Shown piece after piece: positions 16,197 through 26,064 of a DNA stretch of 64,000 nucleotides. Made by a program: the position numbers and the translations under genes. Numbering within the stretch: the stretch's first letter is position 1; each line of letters opens with the position of its first letter. The DNA is from Paraburkholderia aspalathi (GTDB taxonomy: Bacteria; Pseudomonadota; Gammaproteobacteria; Burkholderiales; Burkholderiaceae). A model generated the notes under the pieces. The model saw only the letters and a list, made by a program, of their open reading frames with translations. It had not been told where the DNA came from and ran no database searches. The stretch is taken from the NCBI RefSeq assembly GCF_900116445.1, contig NZ_FPBH01000017.1:1-64000 (forward strand), written 5' to 3'.

Positions 16197-18490
16197 TTGC
16201 CCAGGAACTGGAAGTCAGCCTGCACATGGCGTTCATGGAAGCACGCCAGGCGCGGCACGAGTTCATAACGGTCGAACATCTTTTGCTGGCACTGTTGGAC
16301 AATCCAACAGCGGCGGAGGTGTTGCGTGCATGCGCGGCCAATATCGAGGATCTGCGCCAGAACCTGCGCAACTTCATTCATGACAACACGCCGACCGTGC
16401 CTGGCACGGACGACGTCGACACGCAACCCACGCTGGGTTTCCAGCGTGTGATCCAGCGCGCGATCATGCATGTGCAATCCACCTCGAATGGCAAGAAGGA
16501 AGTGACCGGCGCGAACGTGCTGGTGGCGATCTTCGGCGAGAAGGATTCGCATGCGGTGTACTACCTGCAGCAGCAGGGCGTGACGCGTCTGGATGTGGTG
16601 AATTTCATCTCGCATGGCATTGCCAAGACCAGCAGCACGGACGCCGCGAAAGCGAGCGACGCGAATGCTGAGTCCGACGAAGCCGCCGCGCAGAAGGAAA
16701 CGCCACTCGCCCAGTTCACGCAGAACCTGAACCAGATGGCGAAAGACGGCCGCATCGACCCGCTGATCGGGCGCGAGTCGGAAGTCGAGCGCGTGGTGCA
16801 GGTGCTATGCCGTCGCCGCAAGAACAATCCGCTGCTGGTTGGCGAGGCCGGCGTCGGCAAGACCGCGATCGCCGAAGGGCTCGCCTGGCGCATTACGCGC
16901 GGCGAAGTGCCGGATATTCTGGCCGATGCGCAGGTGTATTCGCTCGACATGGGCGCGCTGCTCGCCGGCACCAAGTATCGCGGCGACTTCGAACAACGCC
17001 TGAAGACGGTCCTCAAGGAATTGAAGGAACGTCCGCACGCAATTCTGTTCATCGACGAAATTCATACGCTGATCGGCGCGGGCGCTGCGTCGGGCGGCAC
17101 GCTGGACGCATCGAATCTGCTGAAGCCGGCGTTGTCGTCGGGCACGCTCAAGTGCATCGGTGCGACCACGTTCACCGAATATCGCGGCATCTTCGAAAAA
17201 GACGCGGCATTGTCGCGTCGTTTCCAGAAGGTCGACGTGACCGAGCCGACCGTCGAGCAGACGGTGGCGATCCTGCGTGGCCTGAAGTCGCGCTTCGAAG
17301 AGCACCACGGCGTGAAGTATTCGTCGGGCGCGCTGTCGGCGGCGGCTGAGTTGTCGGCACGCTTCATCACGGATCGTCATCTGCCGGACAAGGCGATCGA
17401 CGTGATCGACGAAGCGGGTGCTGCGCAACGCATCCTGCCGAAGTCGAAGCAGAAGAAAACCATTGGCAAGAACGAGATTGAAGAAATCATCTCGAAGATT
17501 GCTCGCGTCCCGCCGCAAAGCGTGTCGCAAGACGATCGCAGCAAGCTGCAAACGCTGGATCGCGATCTGAAGAGCGTGGTGTTCGGACAAGACCCGGCCA
17601 TCGACGCGCTGTCGGCTGCGATCAAGATGGCGCGTGCAGGCCTCGGCAAGCTGGACAAGCCGATTGGCGCCTTCCTGTTCTCCGGCCCCACCGGCGTCGG
17701 CAAGACGGAAGTGGCGAAGCAACTGGCGTTCACGCTGGGGATCGAATTGATCCGCTTCGACATGTCGGAATACATGGAGCGTCATGCGGTGAGCCGTTTG
17801 ATCGGCGCGCCGCCGGGCTATGTCGGTTTCGACCAGGGCGGTCTGTTGACCGAAGCTGTCACGAAGAAGCCGCATTGCGTGTTGCTGCTCGACGAAATCG
17901 AGAAGGCGCATCCGGACATCTACAACGTGCTGCTGCAGGTGATGGACCACGGCACGCTGACGGACAACAACGGCCGCAAGGCGGATTTCCGCAACGTCAT
18001 CATCATCATGACGACGAACGCGGGCGCCGAGGCAATGGGCAAGGCGGTGATCGGCTTCACGAATCGTCGGGAAACCGGCGACGAAATGGTCGACATCAAG
18101 CGCATGTTCACGCCGGAGTTCCGTAACCGTCTGGACGCAACGATCAGCTTCCGCTCGCTCGATGAAGAAATCATCATGCGCGTGGTCGACAAGTTCCTGA
18201 TGCAGTTGGAAGATCAGTTGCATGAGAAGAAGGTCGACGCGCTCTTCACCGACGCGTTGCGTGCTCACCTCGCGAAACACGGTTTCGATCCGTTGATGGG
18301 TGCGCGGCCGATGCAACGTCTGATCCAGGACACGATCCGTCGTGCGCTGGCCGACGAGTTGCTGTTCGGCAAGCTGATGAACGGCGGGCGCGTGACGGTC
18401 GACGTGGATGCGGAAGACAAGGTGCAGTTGACCTTCGACGAGCATCCGGCACCGCGTAATCCGAATCCGGAAGCGGTCGAGGTTGAATAA
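16193..18490 (+). CDS. clpA: Clp protease ATP-binding unfoldase ClpA
   Basis: Hexameric AAA+ unfoldase that feeds substrates to ClpP. 765 residues from the ATG overlapping the clpS stop. It has an N-terminal Clp-N repeat domain (about 1-145) that binds ClpS, a first AAA+ domain with Walker A GEAGVGKT near 217, and a second with GPTGVGKT near 498. The middle is short and lacks the ClpB coiled coil, which separates it from ClpB. A C-terminal D2-small domain follows. clpP is not in the window. A strong terminator follows. Confidence 0.96.
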   Translation: MIAQELEVSLHMAFMEARQARHEFITVEHLLLALLDNPTAAEVLRACAANIEDLRQNLRNFIHDNTPTVPGTDDVDTQPTLGFQRVIQRAIMHVQSTSNGKKEVTGANVLVAIFGEKDSHAVYYLQQQGVTRLDVVNFISHGIAKTSSTDAAKASDANAESDEAAAQKETPLAQFTQNLNQMAKDGRIDPLIGRESEVERVVQVLCRRRKNNPLLVGEAGVGKTAIAEGLAWRITRGEVPDILADAQVYSLDMGALLAGTKYRGDFEQRLKTVLKELKERPHAILFIDEIHTLIGAGAASGGTLDASNLLKPALSSGTLKCIGATTFTEYRGIFEKDAALSRRFQKVDVTEPTVEQTVAILRGLKSRFEEHHGVKYSSGALSAAAELSARFITDRHLPDKAIDVIDEAGAAQRILPKSKQKKTIGKNEIEEIISKIARVPPQSVSQDDRSKLQTLDRDLKSVVFGQDPAIDALSAAIKMARAGLGKLDKPIGAFLFSGPTGVGKTEVAKQLAFTLGIELIRFDMSEYMERHAVSRLIGAPPGYVGFDQGGLLTEAVTKKPHCVLLLDEIEKAHPDIYNVLLQVMDHGTLTDNNGRKADFRNVIIIMTTNAGAEAMGKAVIGFTNRRETGDEMVDIKRMFTPEFRNRLDATISFRSLDEEIIMRVVDKFLMQLEDQLHEKKVDALFTDALRAHLAKHGFDPLMGARPMQRLIQDTIRRALADELLFGKLMNGGRVTVDVDAEDKVQLTFDEHPAPRNPNPEAVEVE

Positions 18491-18523
18491 GTCGGTCGAG
18501 TAAGCGTTTCAGTCTCACCTGAA

Positions 18524-18565
18524 AGCAGAACGGCGCGGGTTGAACCCCGCGCCGTTCTGCTTTTT
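18524..18565 (+). terminator. Intrinsic terminator of clpS-clpA
   Basis: Long stem AGCAGAACGGCGCGGG / CCCGCGCCGTTCTGCT with a short loop, then a T run ending at 18565. An A-run on the far side is weak, so it is mainly plus-directed, though it also faces the dut end. Confidence 0.92.
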
Positions 18566-18628
18566 GCGTTGTGCGAAACGCTTGTTGCTAGTTGGAAGCA
18601 AGCGAAGCTTCAACGCTTATCGATACGC

Positions 18629-19075
18629 TTAGTGCTTGCCGGTGCTGCCGAATCCGCCCGCGCCACGCTCGCTGGTTTCGAAATCGTCGACGATATTGAA
18701 CTCGGCCTGCACGACGGGCACGATCACCAGTTGCGCGAGGCGCTCCATCGGATTCAGCACGAACGTGGTTGTGCCGCGATTCCACGTCGAAATCATCAGT
18801 TGCCCTTGATAATCCGAATCGATCAGCCCGACCAGGTTACCGAGCACGATGCCGTGCTTATGACCCAGACCCGAACGCGGCAGAATCAACGCCGCATAAC
18901 CCGGATCGCCGACGTGAATCGCCAGACCCGTCGGCACCAGCGCGGTTTCGCCGGGTTTGAGGGTCAACGGTTCGTCGAGGCAGGCGCGCAGGTCGAGGCC
19001 CGCGCTGCCGGTGGTTGCGTAGGCCGGGAGTTGTTCGCGCATGCGCGCATCGAGAATCTTCAGGTCGAGTTTCAT
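18629..19075 (-). CDS. dut: dUTP diphosphatase
   Basis: Hydrolyses dUTP to dUMP and pyrophosphate, keeping uracil out of DNA and feeding thymidylate synthesis. 148 residues, typical of the trimeric enzyme. All five family motifs are visible: SAGLDLRA, LPRSGLGHKHGIVL, GLIDSDYQGQL (catalytic Asp), RLAQLVIVPV and the C-terminal RGAGGFGSTG arm. It starts 14 bases after the luciferase-like gene, as last gene of the ribF-dut operon. Confidence 0.96.
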   Translation of the reverse strand: MKLDLKILDARMREQLPAYATTGSAGLDLRACLDEPLTLKPGETALVPTGLAIHVGDPGYAALILPRSGLGHKHGIVLGNLVGLIDSDYQGQLMISTWNRGTTTFVLNPMERLAQLVIVPVVQAEFNIVDDFETSERGAGGFGSTGKH

Positions 19076-19089
19076 GCAGGTTCGAAGGT

Positions 19090-20109
19090 TTAAGGATTGG
19101 AGGCCGGGCGTCCGAGTTCGAACGCGTCGGCGAGAAGTTCATAGGAGCGCAGCCGGGCGCGATAGCTGCCCGCTACGGTGAGCACGATCAATTCGTCGGC
19201 CTGGAACTGCTCCTGCAAGGCATGCAGCCGTTCAGTGACGGTTTCTGGCGTGCCGATGATACTGCGCGGCTTCTCGCGGTCGATCACCAGTCGCTCGCGT
19301 TCGCCGTATTCTTGCGCGATGCCTTGTTCGATTGTCGGGATCGGCTCGTTCAGGCCATAGGCCATTTGCACGCGACGCAGGTCGACGGCCTTTTCCAGAT
19401 CGGCGGCTTCCTGCTCCGTGTCCGCGCAAATCACGAAGACGGCGGCGGCGAGATACGGCTGTTGCGTTTCCAGACTGGCTTTGAAGCGCTCGCGATAGGC
19501 AAGCGCCACCTGGTGCCCGAAATGCGCGTTGATGAAATGCGCGAACGCAAAGCGGATACCGAGTTGTGCCGCCAGGAGGCCACCGAATTCGCTGGAGCCG
19601 AGCATCCACAGTTGAGGGCGTGTCGCGATCTGCGGCTGCAGCAGCACACCGTGCGCAATGTGATCGGTGGGCAATGTGCCGTGCATCAGGCCGACGAGAT
19701 CGGCAACCTGCTGCGGGAAAATGTCGCCGCGGTTGTAGGCGCCGGCTGCGACCGCCTGCGCTGTTTGCATGTCGCCGCCTGGCGCGCGGCCTACGCCGAG
19801 ATCGATCCGATTCGGGAATAACGCCTCGAGCATCATGAACTGCTCGGCGACTTTGAACGGGCTGTAGTACGGCAGCATCACGCCGCCGGAGCCCAGGCGA
19901 ATGCGTTGGGTGACGCTGCCGAGGCGCGCCAGCATGACCTCGGGGCATGGGTTCGACACGCCGCGCAAGCCGTGATGCTCGGCGCACCAGTAGCGCGTGT
20001 AGCCGAGATCGTCAGCCAGCTGTGCGAGTTCGACGGTGGCGGCAATTGCGTCCGCCACTGAGTGCCCGCCGATCACGGGCGTTTGATCGAGCACGGAAAG
20101 TAGCGTCAT
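19090..20109 (-). CDS. LLM-class flavin-dependent oxidoreductase (bacterial luciferase-like)
   Basis: 339-residue TIM-barrel protein of the luciferase-like family that uses reduced flavin. It starts MTLLSVLDQTPV. Conserved parts include YWCAEHHG near residue 40, the GSGGVMLPYYSPFKVAEQF segment, and RIDLGVGRAPGGD. It resembles E. coli YhbW-type proteins, whose substrates are unknown. It is inserted between coaBC and dut, genes that adjoin in many bacteria. Spacing of 75 bases to coaBC and 14 to dut suggests co-transcription. Confidence 0.88.
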   Translation of the reverse strand: MTLLSVLDQTPVIGGHSVADAIAATVELAQLADDLGYTRYWCAEHHGLRGVSNPCPEVMLARLGSVTQRIRLGSGGVMLPYYSPFKVAEQFMMLEALFPNRIDLGVGRAPGGDMQTAQAVAAGAYNRGDIFPQQVADLVGLMHGTLPTDHIAHGVLLQPQIATRPQLWMLGSSEFGGLLAAQLGIRFAFAHFINAHFGHQVALAYRERFKASLETQQPYLAAAVFVICADTEQEAADLEKAVDLRRVQMAYGLNEPIPTIEQGIAQEYGERERLVIDREKPRSIIGTPETVTERLHALQEQFQADELIVLTVAGSYRARLRSYELLADAFELGRPASNP

Positions 20110-20184
20110 GTCAGTACTGCTCCAGATAATTCGGTGCGCTAAAGGCGCGCGCGGCGAAAGCAGTTTGCGCCGCGACGCGCAGCT

Positions 20185-21399
20185 TTAGCGGATCAGACTT
20201 GTGTCGGGCAGACGCCTGGCAATTTCCACGATCAAGGCGCGCGCGAGCGTCTGCTTGTCGGCGCGCGGCAGTTTGGTTGCACCGCCTGCTTCGAACAGAA
20301 TGACCTCGTTGTCGTCGAGACCGAAAGTGAGCGGGCCGAGATTGCCGATCAGAAGCGGCACGTTCTTGCGCGCGCGCTTTTCTTCACCGTGCACTTCGAG
20401 ATCGCCGCTTTCCGCTGCAAAGCCGACTGCGAAAGGTGGATGCGGCAGCTTGGCGACTGCTGCCAGGATGTCAGGATTCTCGACGAACGTGAAGGTGGGC
20501 AGTGCGCGCTCGGCGGTCTTCTTGATCTTGTGTTCGCTGGCGTGATCGACGCGCCAGTCTGCCACCGCGGCCACGCCGATGAAGATGTCTGCGTCCGCGA
20601 CCGAGCGCATCACCGCGTCGTGCATTTGCTGTGCGGTTTGCACGTCCTGGCGGAACACGCCCCACGGCGTTTCCAGCGCGACGGGGCCGGCGATCAGATG
20701 CACTTCGGCGCCGGCTTGTTGCGCGGCGCGTGCCAGCGCAAAGCCCATCTTGCCGCTCGAACGATTGGTGATGCCGCGCACCGGATCGAGCGGCTCGAAG
20801 GTCGGGCCGGCGGTCAGCAACACGCGGCGGCCGGACAGGATCTTCGGCGAGAAGAATGACGCGATCGCTTCGTAAGTCGCGGCCGCTTCGAGCATGCGAC
20901 CGTCGCCGACTTCGCCGCAGGCTTGCGGACCCGAATCGGGGCCGAGCACTTCGATGCCGTCCGCGCGCAACTGCGTGACGTTGCGTTGGGTGGCCGGGTT
21001 TTGCCACATCTGCCGGTTCATCGCCGGCACAACGAGCAGCGGGCAATCGCGCGCGACACACAGCGTCGACAGCAGGTCGTCGGCCATGCCGTGCGCAAGT
21101 TTGGCGAGGAAGTCGGTGGAGGCGGGCGCAATGACGATCGCGTCGGCTTCACGCGAGAGATCGATATGCGCCATGTTGTTCGGCACACGAGCGTCCCACT
21201 GGCTCGTGTAGACCGGCCGGCCGGACAGCGCCTGCATCGTAACGGGGGTGATGAACTGCGTGGCCGCTTCGGTCATGACGACCTGCACGGTCGCGCCGGC
21301 CTTGGTCAACAGACGCGTGAGTTCGGCGATCTTGTAGCAGGCAATGCCGCCCGTCATGCCGAGGACGAGGTGTTTTCCTGCGAGTTCTGCGGTTGCCAA
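20185..21399 (-). CDS. coaBC: Bifunctional phosphopantothenoylcysteine decarboxylase/synthetase
   Basis: Two steps of coenzyme A synthesis: the C-terminal half joins cysteine to phosphopantothenate and the N-terminal half decarboxylates the product. 404 residues. The N-terminal flavoprotein domain shows GMTGGIACYK, PASTDFLAKLAHGMADDL and PAMNRQMW. The CoaB domain starts near residue 185 with LLTAGPTFEPLDPVRGITNRSSGKMG. It lies 37 bases downstream of lspA. An intact, full-length enzyme. Confidence 0.96.
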   Translation of the reverse strand: MATAELAGKHLVLGMTGGIACYKIAELTRLLTKAGATVQVVMTEAATQFITPVTMQALSGRPVYTSQWDARVPNNMAHIDLSREADAIVIAPASTDFLAKLAHGMADDLLSTLCVARDCPLLVVPAMNRQMWQNPATQRNVTQLRADGIEVLGPDSGPQACGEVGDGRMLEAAATYEAIASFFSPKILSGRRVLLTAGPTFEPLDPVRGITNRSSGKMGFALARAAQQAGAEVHLIAGPVALETPWGVFRQDVQTAQQMHDAVMRSVADADIFIGVAAVADWRVDHASEHKIKKTAERALPTFTFVENPDILAAVAKLPHPPFAVGFAAESGDLEVHGEEKRARKNVPLLIGNLGPLTFGLDDNEVILFEAGGATKLPRADKQTLARALIVEIARRLPDTSLIR

Positions 21400-21436
21400 C
21401 GAAAGCCTCCGACAAAGCGTGGTCTACCTATACGCG

Positions 21437-21943
21437 TTACCGCGAGCCGCGCACGCGCCGCAACTCGTCGAGCACGAGCAGGATCGCGCCGATCGTGATC
21501 GCGCTGTCGGCGAGATTGAACGCCGGCCAGTGCCACGTGCGTACGTGAAAATCGAGAAAGTCGATCACATGGCCGTACGCCAGCCGGTCGATCACGTTGC
21601 CAAGCGCGCCGCCCAGAATCAGCGCGAGCGCCGTGCAGAACATCTTCTGCCCGCCGTGGCGCTTGAGCAGATAGCAGATCACCAGCGCCGCGACCACGCC
21701 GAGCGCGGTGAACGCCCAGCGCTGCCAGCCACCCGCCATCGCGAGGAAGCTGAAGGCGGCGCCGCGGTTGTACACGAGGATCAGGTTGAAAAACGGCGCG
21801 ACCTCATGCGGAACACCGTAGGCGAACACCTTCTGGACCGCGATCTTGGTGAGCTGATCGAACAGGATCACGATCAGCGCGACGCCGAGCCACGGCGCCA
21901 GCGAACCACCGGCAGCTGACGATTTCGACATGGTTTTCGCCAT
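21437..21943 (-). CDS. lspA: Lipoprotein signal peptidase
   Basis: Inner-membrane aspartyl peptidase that cleaves the signal peptide of prolipoproteins. 168 residues with four hydrophobic helices. The two catalytic aspartates are in GNVIDRL and FNLADSAI, and the family motif YNRGAAFSFL is present. The ATG overlaps the ileS stop by one base (TAATG at 21945-21941), so translation is coupled. The fixed ribF-ileS-lspA order is widespread in Proteobacteria. Confidence 0.96.
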   Translation of the reverse strand: MAKTMSKSSAAGGSLAPWLGVALIVILFDQLTKIAVQKVFAYGVPHEVAPFFNLILVYNRGAAFSFLAMAGGWQRWAFTALGVVAALVICYLLKRHGGQKMFCTALALILGGALGNVIDRLAYGHVIDFLDFHVRTWHWPAFNLADSAITIGAILLVLDELRRVRGSR

Positions 21944-24780
21944 TATGCCGCGCTCCTCACTTCACCGTTGCCGAACAGATTGCTGAAGCAGCGGCCGCAC
22001 AGGGTGGGGTGCTCGGCGTTGGCGCCGACGTCCGCGCGGTAGTGCCAGCAGCGTTCGCACTTCAGATACTTCGAGGCGATCACCTCAACGCTTTCTTCCG
22101 CTTCGCTATCGACCTTCACAACGCTCGCCGCCGACGTGATCAGCACGAACTTCAGGTCGTCGCCGAGGCTCGTGAGCGCGTCGTAACGCGCGCCGCTCGC
22201 GCGGATTTCGACTTCCGCCTGCAGCGACGAACCGATCAGGTTCGCGACGCGTGCTTCTTCCAGCGCCTTGGTCACATCGCTACGCGCGGCGCGCAGCAGC
22301 GTCCATTTGTCGAGCAGCTCGCCAGCTTGCGGCACTGCCGGGAACGCGTGATACGTCTCGGTGAAGATCGTTTCGCTGTTCGGCTGGAACACCTTCCACG
22401 CTTCTTCCGCGGTGAACGACATGAACGGCGCCATCAGGCGCAGCAGGCCGTGTGCGATGTGATACAGCGCGGTCTGAGCCGAGCGGCGCGCGACGGAGTC
22501 AGCCGCCGTGGTGTACAGACGGTCTTTCAGCACATCCAGATAGAAGCCGCCCAGGTCTTCCGAGCAGAACGTCTGCAGCTTGGCGACCACCGGGTGGAAC
22601 TCGTATTTGTCGTAGTGCGAGAGGATGTCGTTTTGCAGATTTGCCGACAGCGCCACCGCGTAACGATCGATCTCGAGCCAGTCTTCGACCGGACGCGCGT
22701 GTTGCGCGAAGTCGAAATCCGACAGGTTCGCGAGCAGGAAGCGCAGCGTGTTGCGGATACGGCGATAGCCTTCCGTCACGCGCTTCAGGATCTCTTCGGA
22801 GATCGCCAGCTCGCCCGAGTAATCGGTCGAGGCGATCCACAGACGGATGATTTCCGCGCCAAGGCGGTTCGCCACTTCGTGCGGGTCGATACCGTTGCCG
22901 AGCGACTTGCTCATCTTGCGGCCTTCGCCGTCGACGGTGAAGCCGTGCGTCAGCAGCGCGTTGTAGGGCGGGCGGCCGTCGAGCATCGAAGCGGTCAGGA
23001 GCGACGAATGGAACCAGCCGCGGTGCTGGTCCGAGCCTTCCAGATACAGGTCAGCCGGGAATTGCAGTTCGTCTTTGTGCGAGCCGCGCAGGACGTGCCA
23101 GTGCGTGGTGCCCGAATCGAACCAGACGTCGAGCGTGTCGCGGTTCTTTTCGTACATGTTGGCGTCGTCGCCTAGCAGTTCGCGCGGGTCGAGCGTTTGC
23201 CACGCTTCGATGCCTGCCTTCTCGACGCGTTGCGCAACTTCCTCAAGCAATTCCAGCGTGCGCGGATGCAGCTCGCCGGTTTCTTTGTGCACGAAGAACG
23301 CCATCGGCACGCCCCATTGACGCTGACGCGACAGCGTCCAGTCCGGGCGGTTGGCGATCATGCTGAACAGGCGCTGTTTGCCCCACGACGGATAGAAGGC
23401 GGTGTTCTCGATGCCTTCGAGCGCGGTTTCGCGCAGCGTCTTGTCGGTGTCGTTCGGCTTCACGTCCATGCCGGCGAACCATTGCGAGGTCGCACGGTAG
23501 ATGATCGGCGTCTTATGGCGCCAGCAGTGCATGTAGCTGTGCGTGTACTTCTCGGTGCGCAGCAACGAGCCGGCCGCTTGCAGGGCTTCGACGATCTGCG
23601 GATTCGCCGCCCAGATCGACAGGCCGCCGAACAGCGCGAGCGATTCGATGTAACGGCCGTCGCCCATCACCGGATTAATGATGTCCGAATCGGCCATGCC
23701 GTGCGCCTTGCACGACACGAAGTCTTCCACGCCGTACGCCGGCGACGAGTGCACCACACCCGTACCGGATTCAGTCGTCACGTAGTCGCCGAGATAAACC
23801 GGCGCCGTGCGCTTGTAGGCCGGATGCGCGGAGGCGAGCGGGTGATTGAAGCGCAGGTTGACGAGCTTCGCGCCCGGCGTGGTCGCGATGACCGTACCTT
23901 CCAGTCCGTACAGTTGCAGGCACGCTTCAACGCGCTCTTCAGCCAGGATCAGCAAGCCGCGCGGCGTATCGACCAGCGCGTAGACGATTTCCGGATGCAG
24001 GTTCAGCGCCTGGTTGGCGGGGATGGTCCACGGCGTGGTGGTCCAGATCACGATGCCGCCTTCGTTGCGCGGCAGTGCATTCAGGCCGAACGCCTGCGCG
24101 GTCTTTTCCGGCTCGGCGAAGCTGAACAGCACGTCGATGGTCGGATCGGTCTTGTCCTTGTACTCAACTTCCGCTTCGGCCAACGCCGAGCCGCAGTCGA
24201 AACACCAGTTGACCGGCTTCAGGCCGCGGAAGACGTAACCCTTTTCCATGATCTTCGCGAGCGCGCGGATTTCACCGGCTTCGTTCGTGAAGTTCATCGT
24301 CTTGTACGGGTTATCCCAATCGCCGAGCACGCCCAGACGGCGGAAGCCGACCTTCTGCTTCTCGATCTGTTCGGTCGCGTAAGCGCGCGCCTTCTGCATC
24401 ACTTCGGCCGCCGGCAGCGACTTGCCGAACTGCTTTTCGATCTGGATTTCGATCGGCATGCCGTGGCAATCCCAGCCCGGCACATAGACCGCGTCAAAGC
24501 CCGCCAGATTGCGCGCCTTGACGATCATGTCCTTAAGGATCTTGTTGACCGCGTGGCCCAAGTGGATGTCGCCGTTCGCATACGGCGGGCCGTCGTGCAG
24601 GATGAATTTCTTACGGCCCTTGGAGGCGGCGCGGATCTTCTCGTAGACCTTGCGTTCCTGCCATTCCTTGACCCATTGCGGCTCGCGCTTGGGCAGGTCG
24701 CCACGCATCGGGAACGGCGTGTCGAGCAGGTTGACCGGGTAGCGTGACTGCGGTTTCGAATCGGCTTTCTTGTTGCTCAT
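21943..24780 (-). CDS. ileS: Isoleucyl-tRNA synthetase
   Basis: Charges tRNA-Ile with isoleucine, with editing against valine. From the ATG at 24780 (MSNKKADSKPQ) the protein has 945 residues, close to E. coli IleS (938). The class I motifs are HLGH at 73-76 and KMSKS (about residue 620). The C-terminal zinc finger is visible as CERCWHY and CGRCF. A longer frame reaching 24936 adds 52 residues of basic, non-family sequence and is rejected. Overlaps lspA by one base. Confidence 0.97.
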   Translation of the reverse strand: MSNKKADSKPQSRYPVNLLDTPFPMRGDLPKREPQWVKEWQERKVYEKIRAASKGRKKFILHDGPPYANGDIHLGHAVNKILKDMIVKARNLAGFDAVYVPGWDCHGMPIEIQIEKQFGKSLPAAEVMQKARAYATEQIEKQKVGFRRLGVLGDWDNPYKTMNFTNEAGEIRALAKIMEKGYVFRGLKPVNWCFDCGSALAEAEVEYKDKTDPTIDVLFSFAEPEKTAQAFGLNALPRNEGGIVIWTTTPWTIPANQALNLHPEIVYALVDTPRGLLILAEERVEACLQLYGLEGTVIATTPGAKLVNLRFNHPLASAHPAYKRTAPVYLGDYVTTESGTGVVHSSPAYGVEDFVSCKAHGMADSDIINPVMGDGRYIESLALFGGLSIWAANPQIVEALQAAGSLLRTEKYTHSYMHCWRHKTPIIYRATSQWFAGMDVKPNDTDKTLRETALEGIENTAFYPSWGKQRLFSMIANRPDWTLSRQRQWGVPMAFFVHKETGELHPRTLELLEEVAQRVEKAGIEAWQTLDPRELLGDDANMYEKNRDTLDVWFDSGTTHWHVLRGSHKDELQFPADLYLEGSDQHRGWFHSSLLTASMLDGRPPYNALLTHGFTVDGEGRKMSKSLGNGIDPHEVANRLGAEIIRLWIASTDYSGELAISEEILKRVTEGYRRIRNTLRFLLANLSDFDFAQHARPVEDWLEIDRYAVALSANLQNDILSHYDKYEFHPVVAKLQTFCSEDLGGFYLDVLKDRLYTTAADSVARRSAQTALYHIAHGLLRLMAPFMSFTAEEAWKVFQPNSETIFTETYHAFPAVPQAGELLDKWTLLRAARSDVTKALEEARVANLIGSSLQAEVEIRASGARYDALTSLGDDLKFVLITSAASVVKVDSEAEESVEVIASKYLKCERCWHYRADVGANAEHPTLCGRCFSNLFGNGEVRSAA

Positions 24781-24950
24781 GATGAGGTCGCGGTGAATTC
24801 TTTCTAAGCGCAGCGAAGCTGCGGTATGCGCAAGATGCGCAGGGCGTTGGGCGCGCCCGGCAGGCATGTCGCGTAATCCACGGACGCCCTTCGATGCGCG
24901 CAGCAGTGGGTACATGCAGCGCTTCAGCGCGCTCACATGTACCGCGGCGG

Positions 24951-25946
24951 CTATCTAATTCGGTCAGTGGCCGAAGTGGCGAAACCGGTGGATCGGCTGC
25001 CCGGCGTGCCGGCGCCGACGGCCGCGAACCACGCGCGCGCATTGGCGACGTCGCGCGCGATGGCGGCGGTCAGTGTTTCGAGGTCGACGTATTTTTCCTC
25101 GTCGCGCAGCTTCTTCAGGAATTCGACGCGCACGAGTTTGCCATACGCGTCGCCGTGCCAGTCGAGCAGGTGTACTTCGAGCAGCACGCGGCCGGAATCG
25201 TCGACGGTGGGGCGCAGGCCGAGGCTGGCGACGCCAGGCAGCGGTTCGTCGGCCACGCCATGCACGCGCACCACGAAAATGCCGGCCAATGCCGGGCGTT
25301 TGTGCGCGATCGCCAGATTGAGCGTGGGGAAGCCGAGGTCGCGACCGAGCTTCATGCCATGTACGACATGGCCGCTGATCAGGTAATCGCGGCCCAGCGC
25401 GGCACGCGCGGAGTCGAGATCGCCCGCTACCAGCGCCGCGCGCACGCCCGAGCTGGAAATGCGCGCGCCGGACGGATCGGCCACGGTTGCCATCTGCTCG
25501 ACTTCGAACCCGTGCAGTTGGCCCGCGGCCTTGAGCGAGGCGAAATCGCCCGCGCGCTTGGCGCCGTAGCGGAAGTCGTCGCCGATCATCACCCAGCGAG
25601 CATGCAGCCCGTTGACGATGATCCGTTCGACAAACGCATCCGGCGACTGGCTCGCGAAGGTATGGTTGAAATGCTCGACCACGACCCGGTCGACACCGTT
25701 GGTGCGCAGCGCCTCGAGCTTGTCGCGTAGCATGGCGATTCGCGGCGGCGCGCCGGCGGGGTTGAAGAATTCGCGCGGGTGCGGCTCGAAGGTCATCACG
25801 CAGACGGGCAGGCCGCGAGCATCGGCGGCGGCCCGGACGTGGGCGAGCAAAGCCTGATGGCCGCGGTGGACACCGTCGAAGTTGCCGATGGTCAGTGCGC
25901 AGGGCGCACGGCTTTCGGCATTGGGAAGACCGCGGAAGACTCTCAC
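24951..25946 (-). CDS. ribF: Bifunctional riboflavin kinase/FAD synthetase
   Basis: Phosphorylates riboflavin to FMN and adenylylates it to FAD. 331 residues. The N-terminal nucleotidyltransferase domain carries IGNFDGVHRGHQ (about 20-31) and ISSSGVR. The C-terminal kinase domain starts near residue 190 with GRDLGFPTLNL. It heads the ribF-ileS-lspA-coaBC-LLM-dut gene string, and the 170-base gap before ileS may hold an additional promoter. Divergent from purN. Confidence 0.96.
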   Translation of the reverse strand: MRVFRGLPNAESRAPCALTIGNFDGVHRGHQALLAHVRAAADARGLPVCVMTFEPHPREFFNPAGAPPRIAMLRDKLEALRTNGVDRVVVEHFNHTFASQSPDAFVERIIVNGLHARWVMIGDDFRYGAKRAGDFASLKAAGQLHGFEVEQMATVADPSGARISSSGVRAALVAGDLDSARAALGRDYLISGHVVHGMKLGRDLGFPTLNLAIAHKRPALAGIFVVRVHGVADEPLPGVASLGLRPTVDDSGRVLLEVHLLDWHGDAYGKLVRVEFLKKLRDEEKYVDLETLTAAIARDVANARAWFAAVGAGTPGSRSTGFATSATDRIR

Positions 25947-26064
25947 GATAGCGGGTTTGAGGTAGGGCGGCCGATATGCCGCAAAACAAACGATTATAAA
26001 CGCTCAGCGCACGAGACGGCGGCGCGTCGCCGTTTCAGTGTTCCCCGAATGATAAAATCCGCGG

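Noticed and set aside
16805..18445. 546-codon frame antisense to clpA
   Set aside because: Shadow of clpA, which has full AAA+ motifs.
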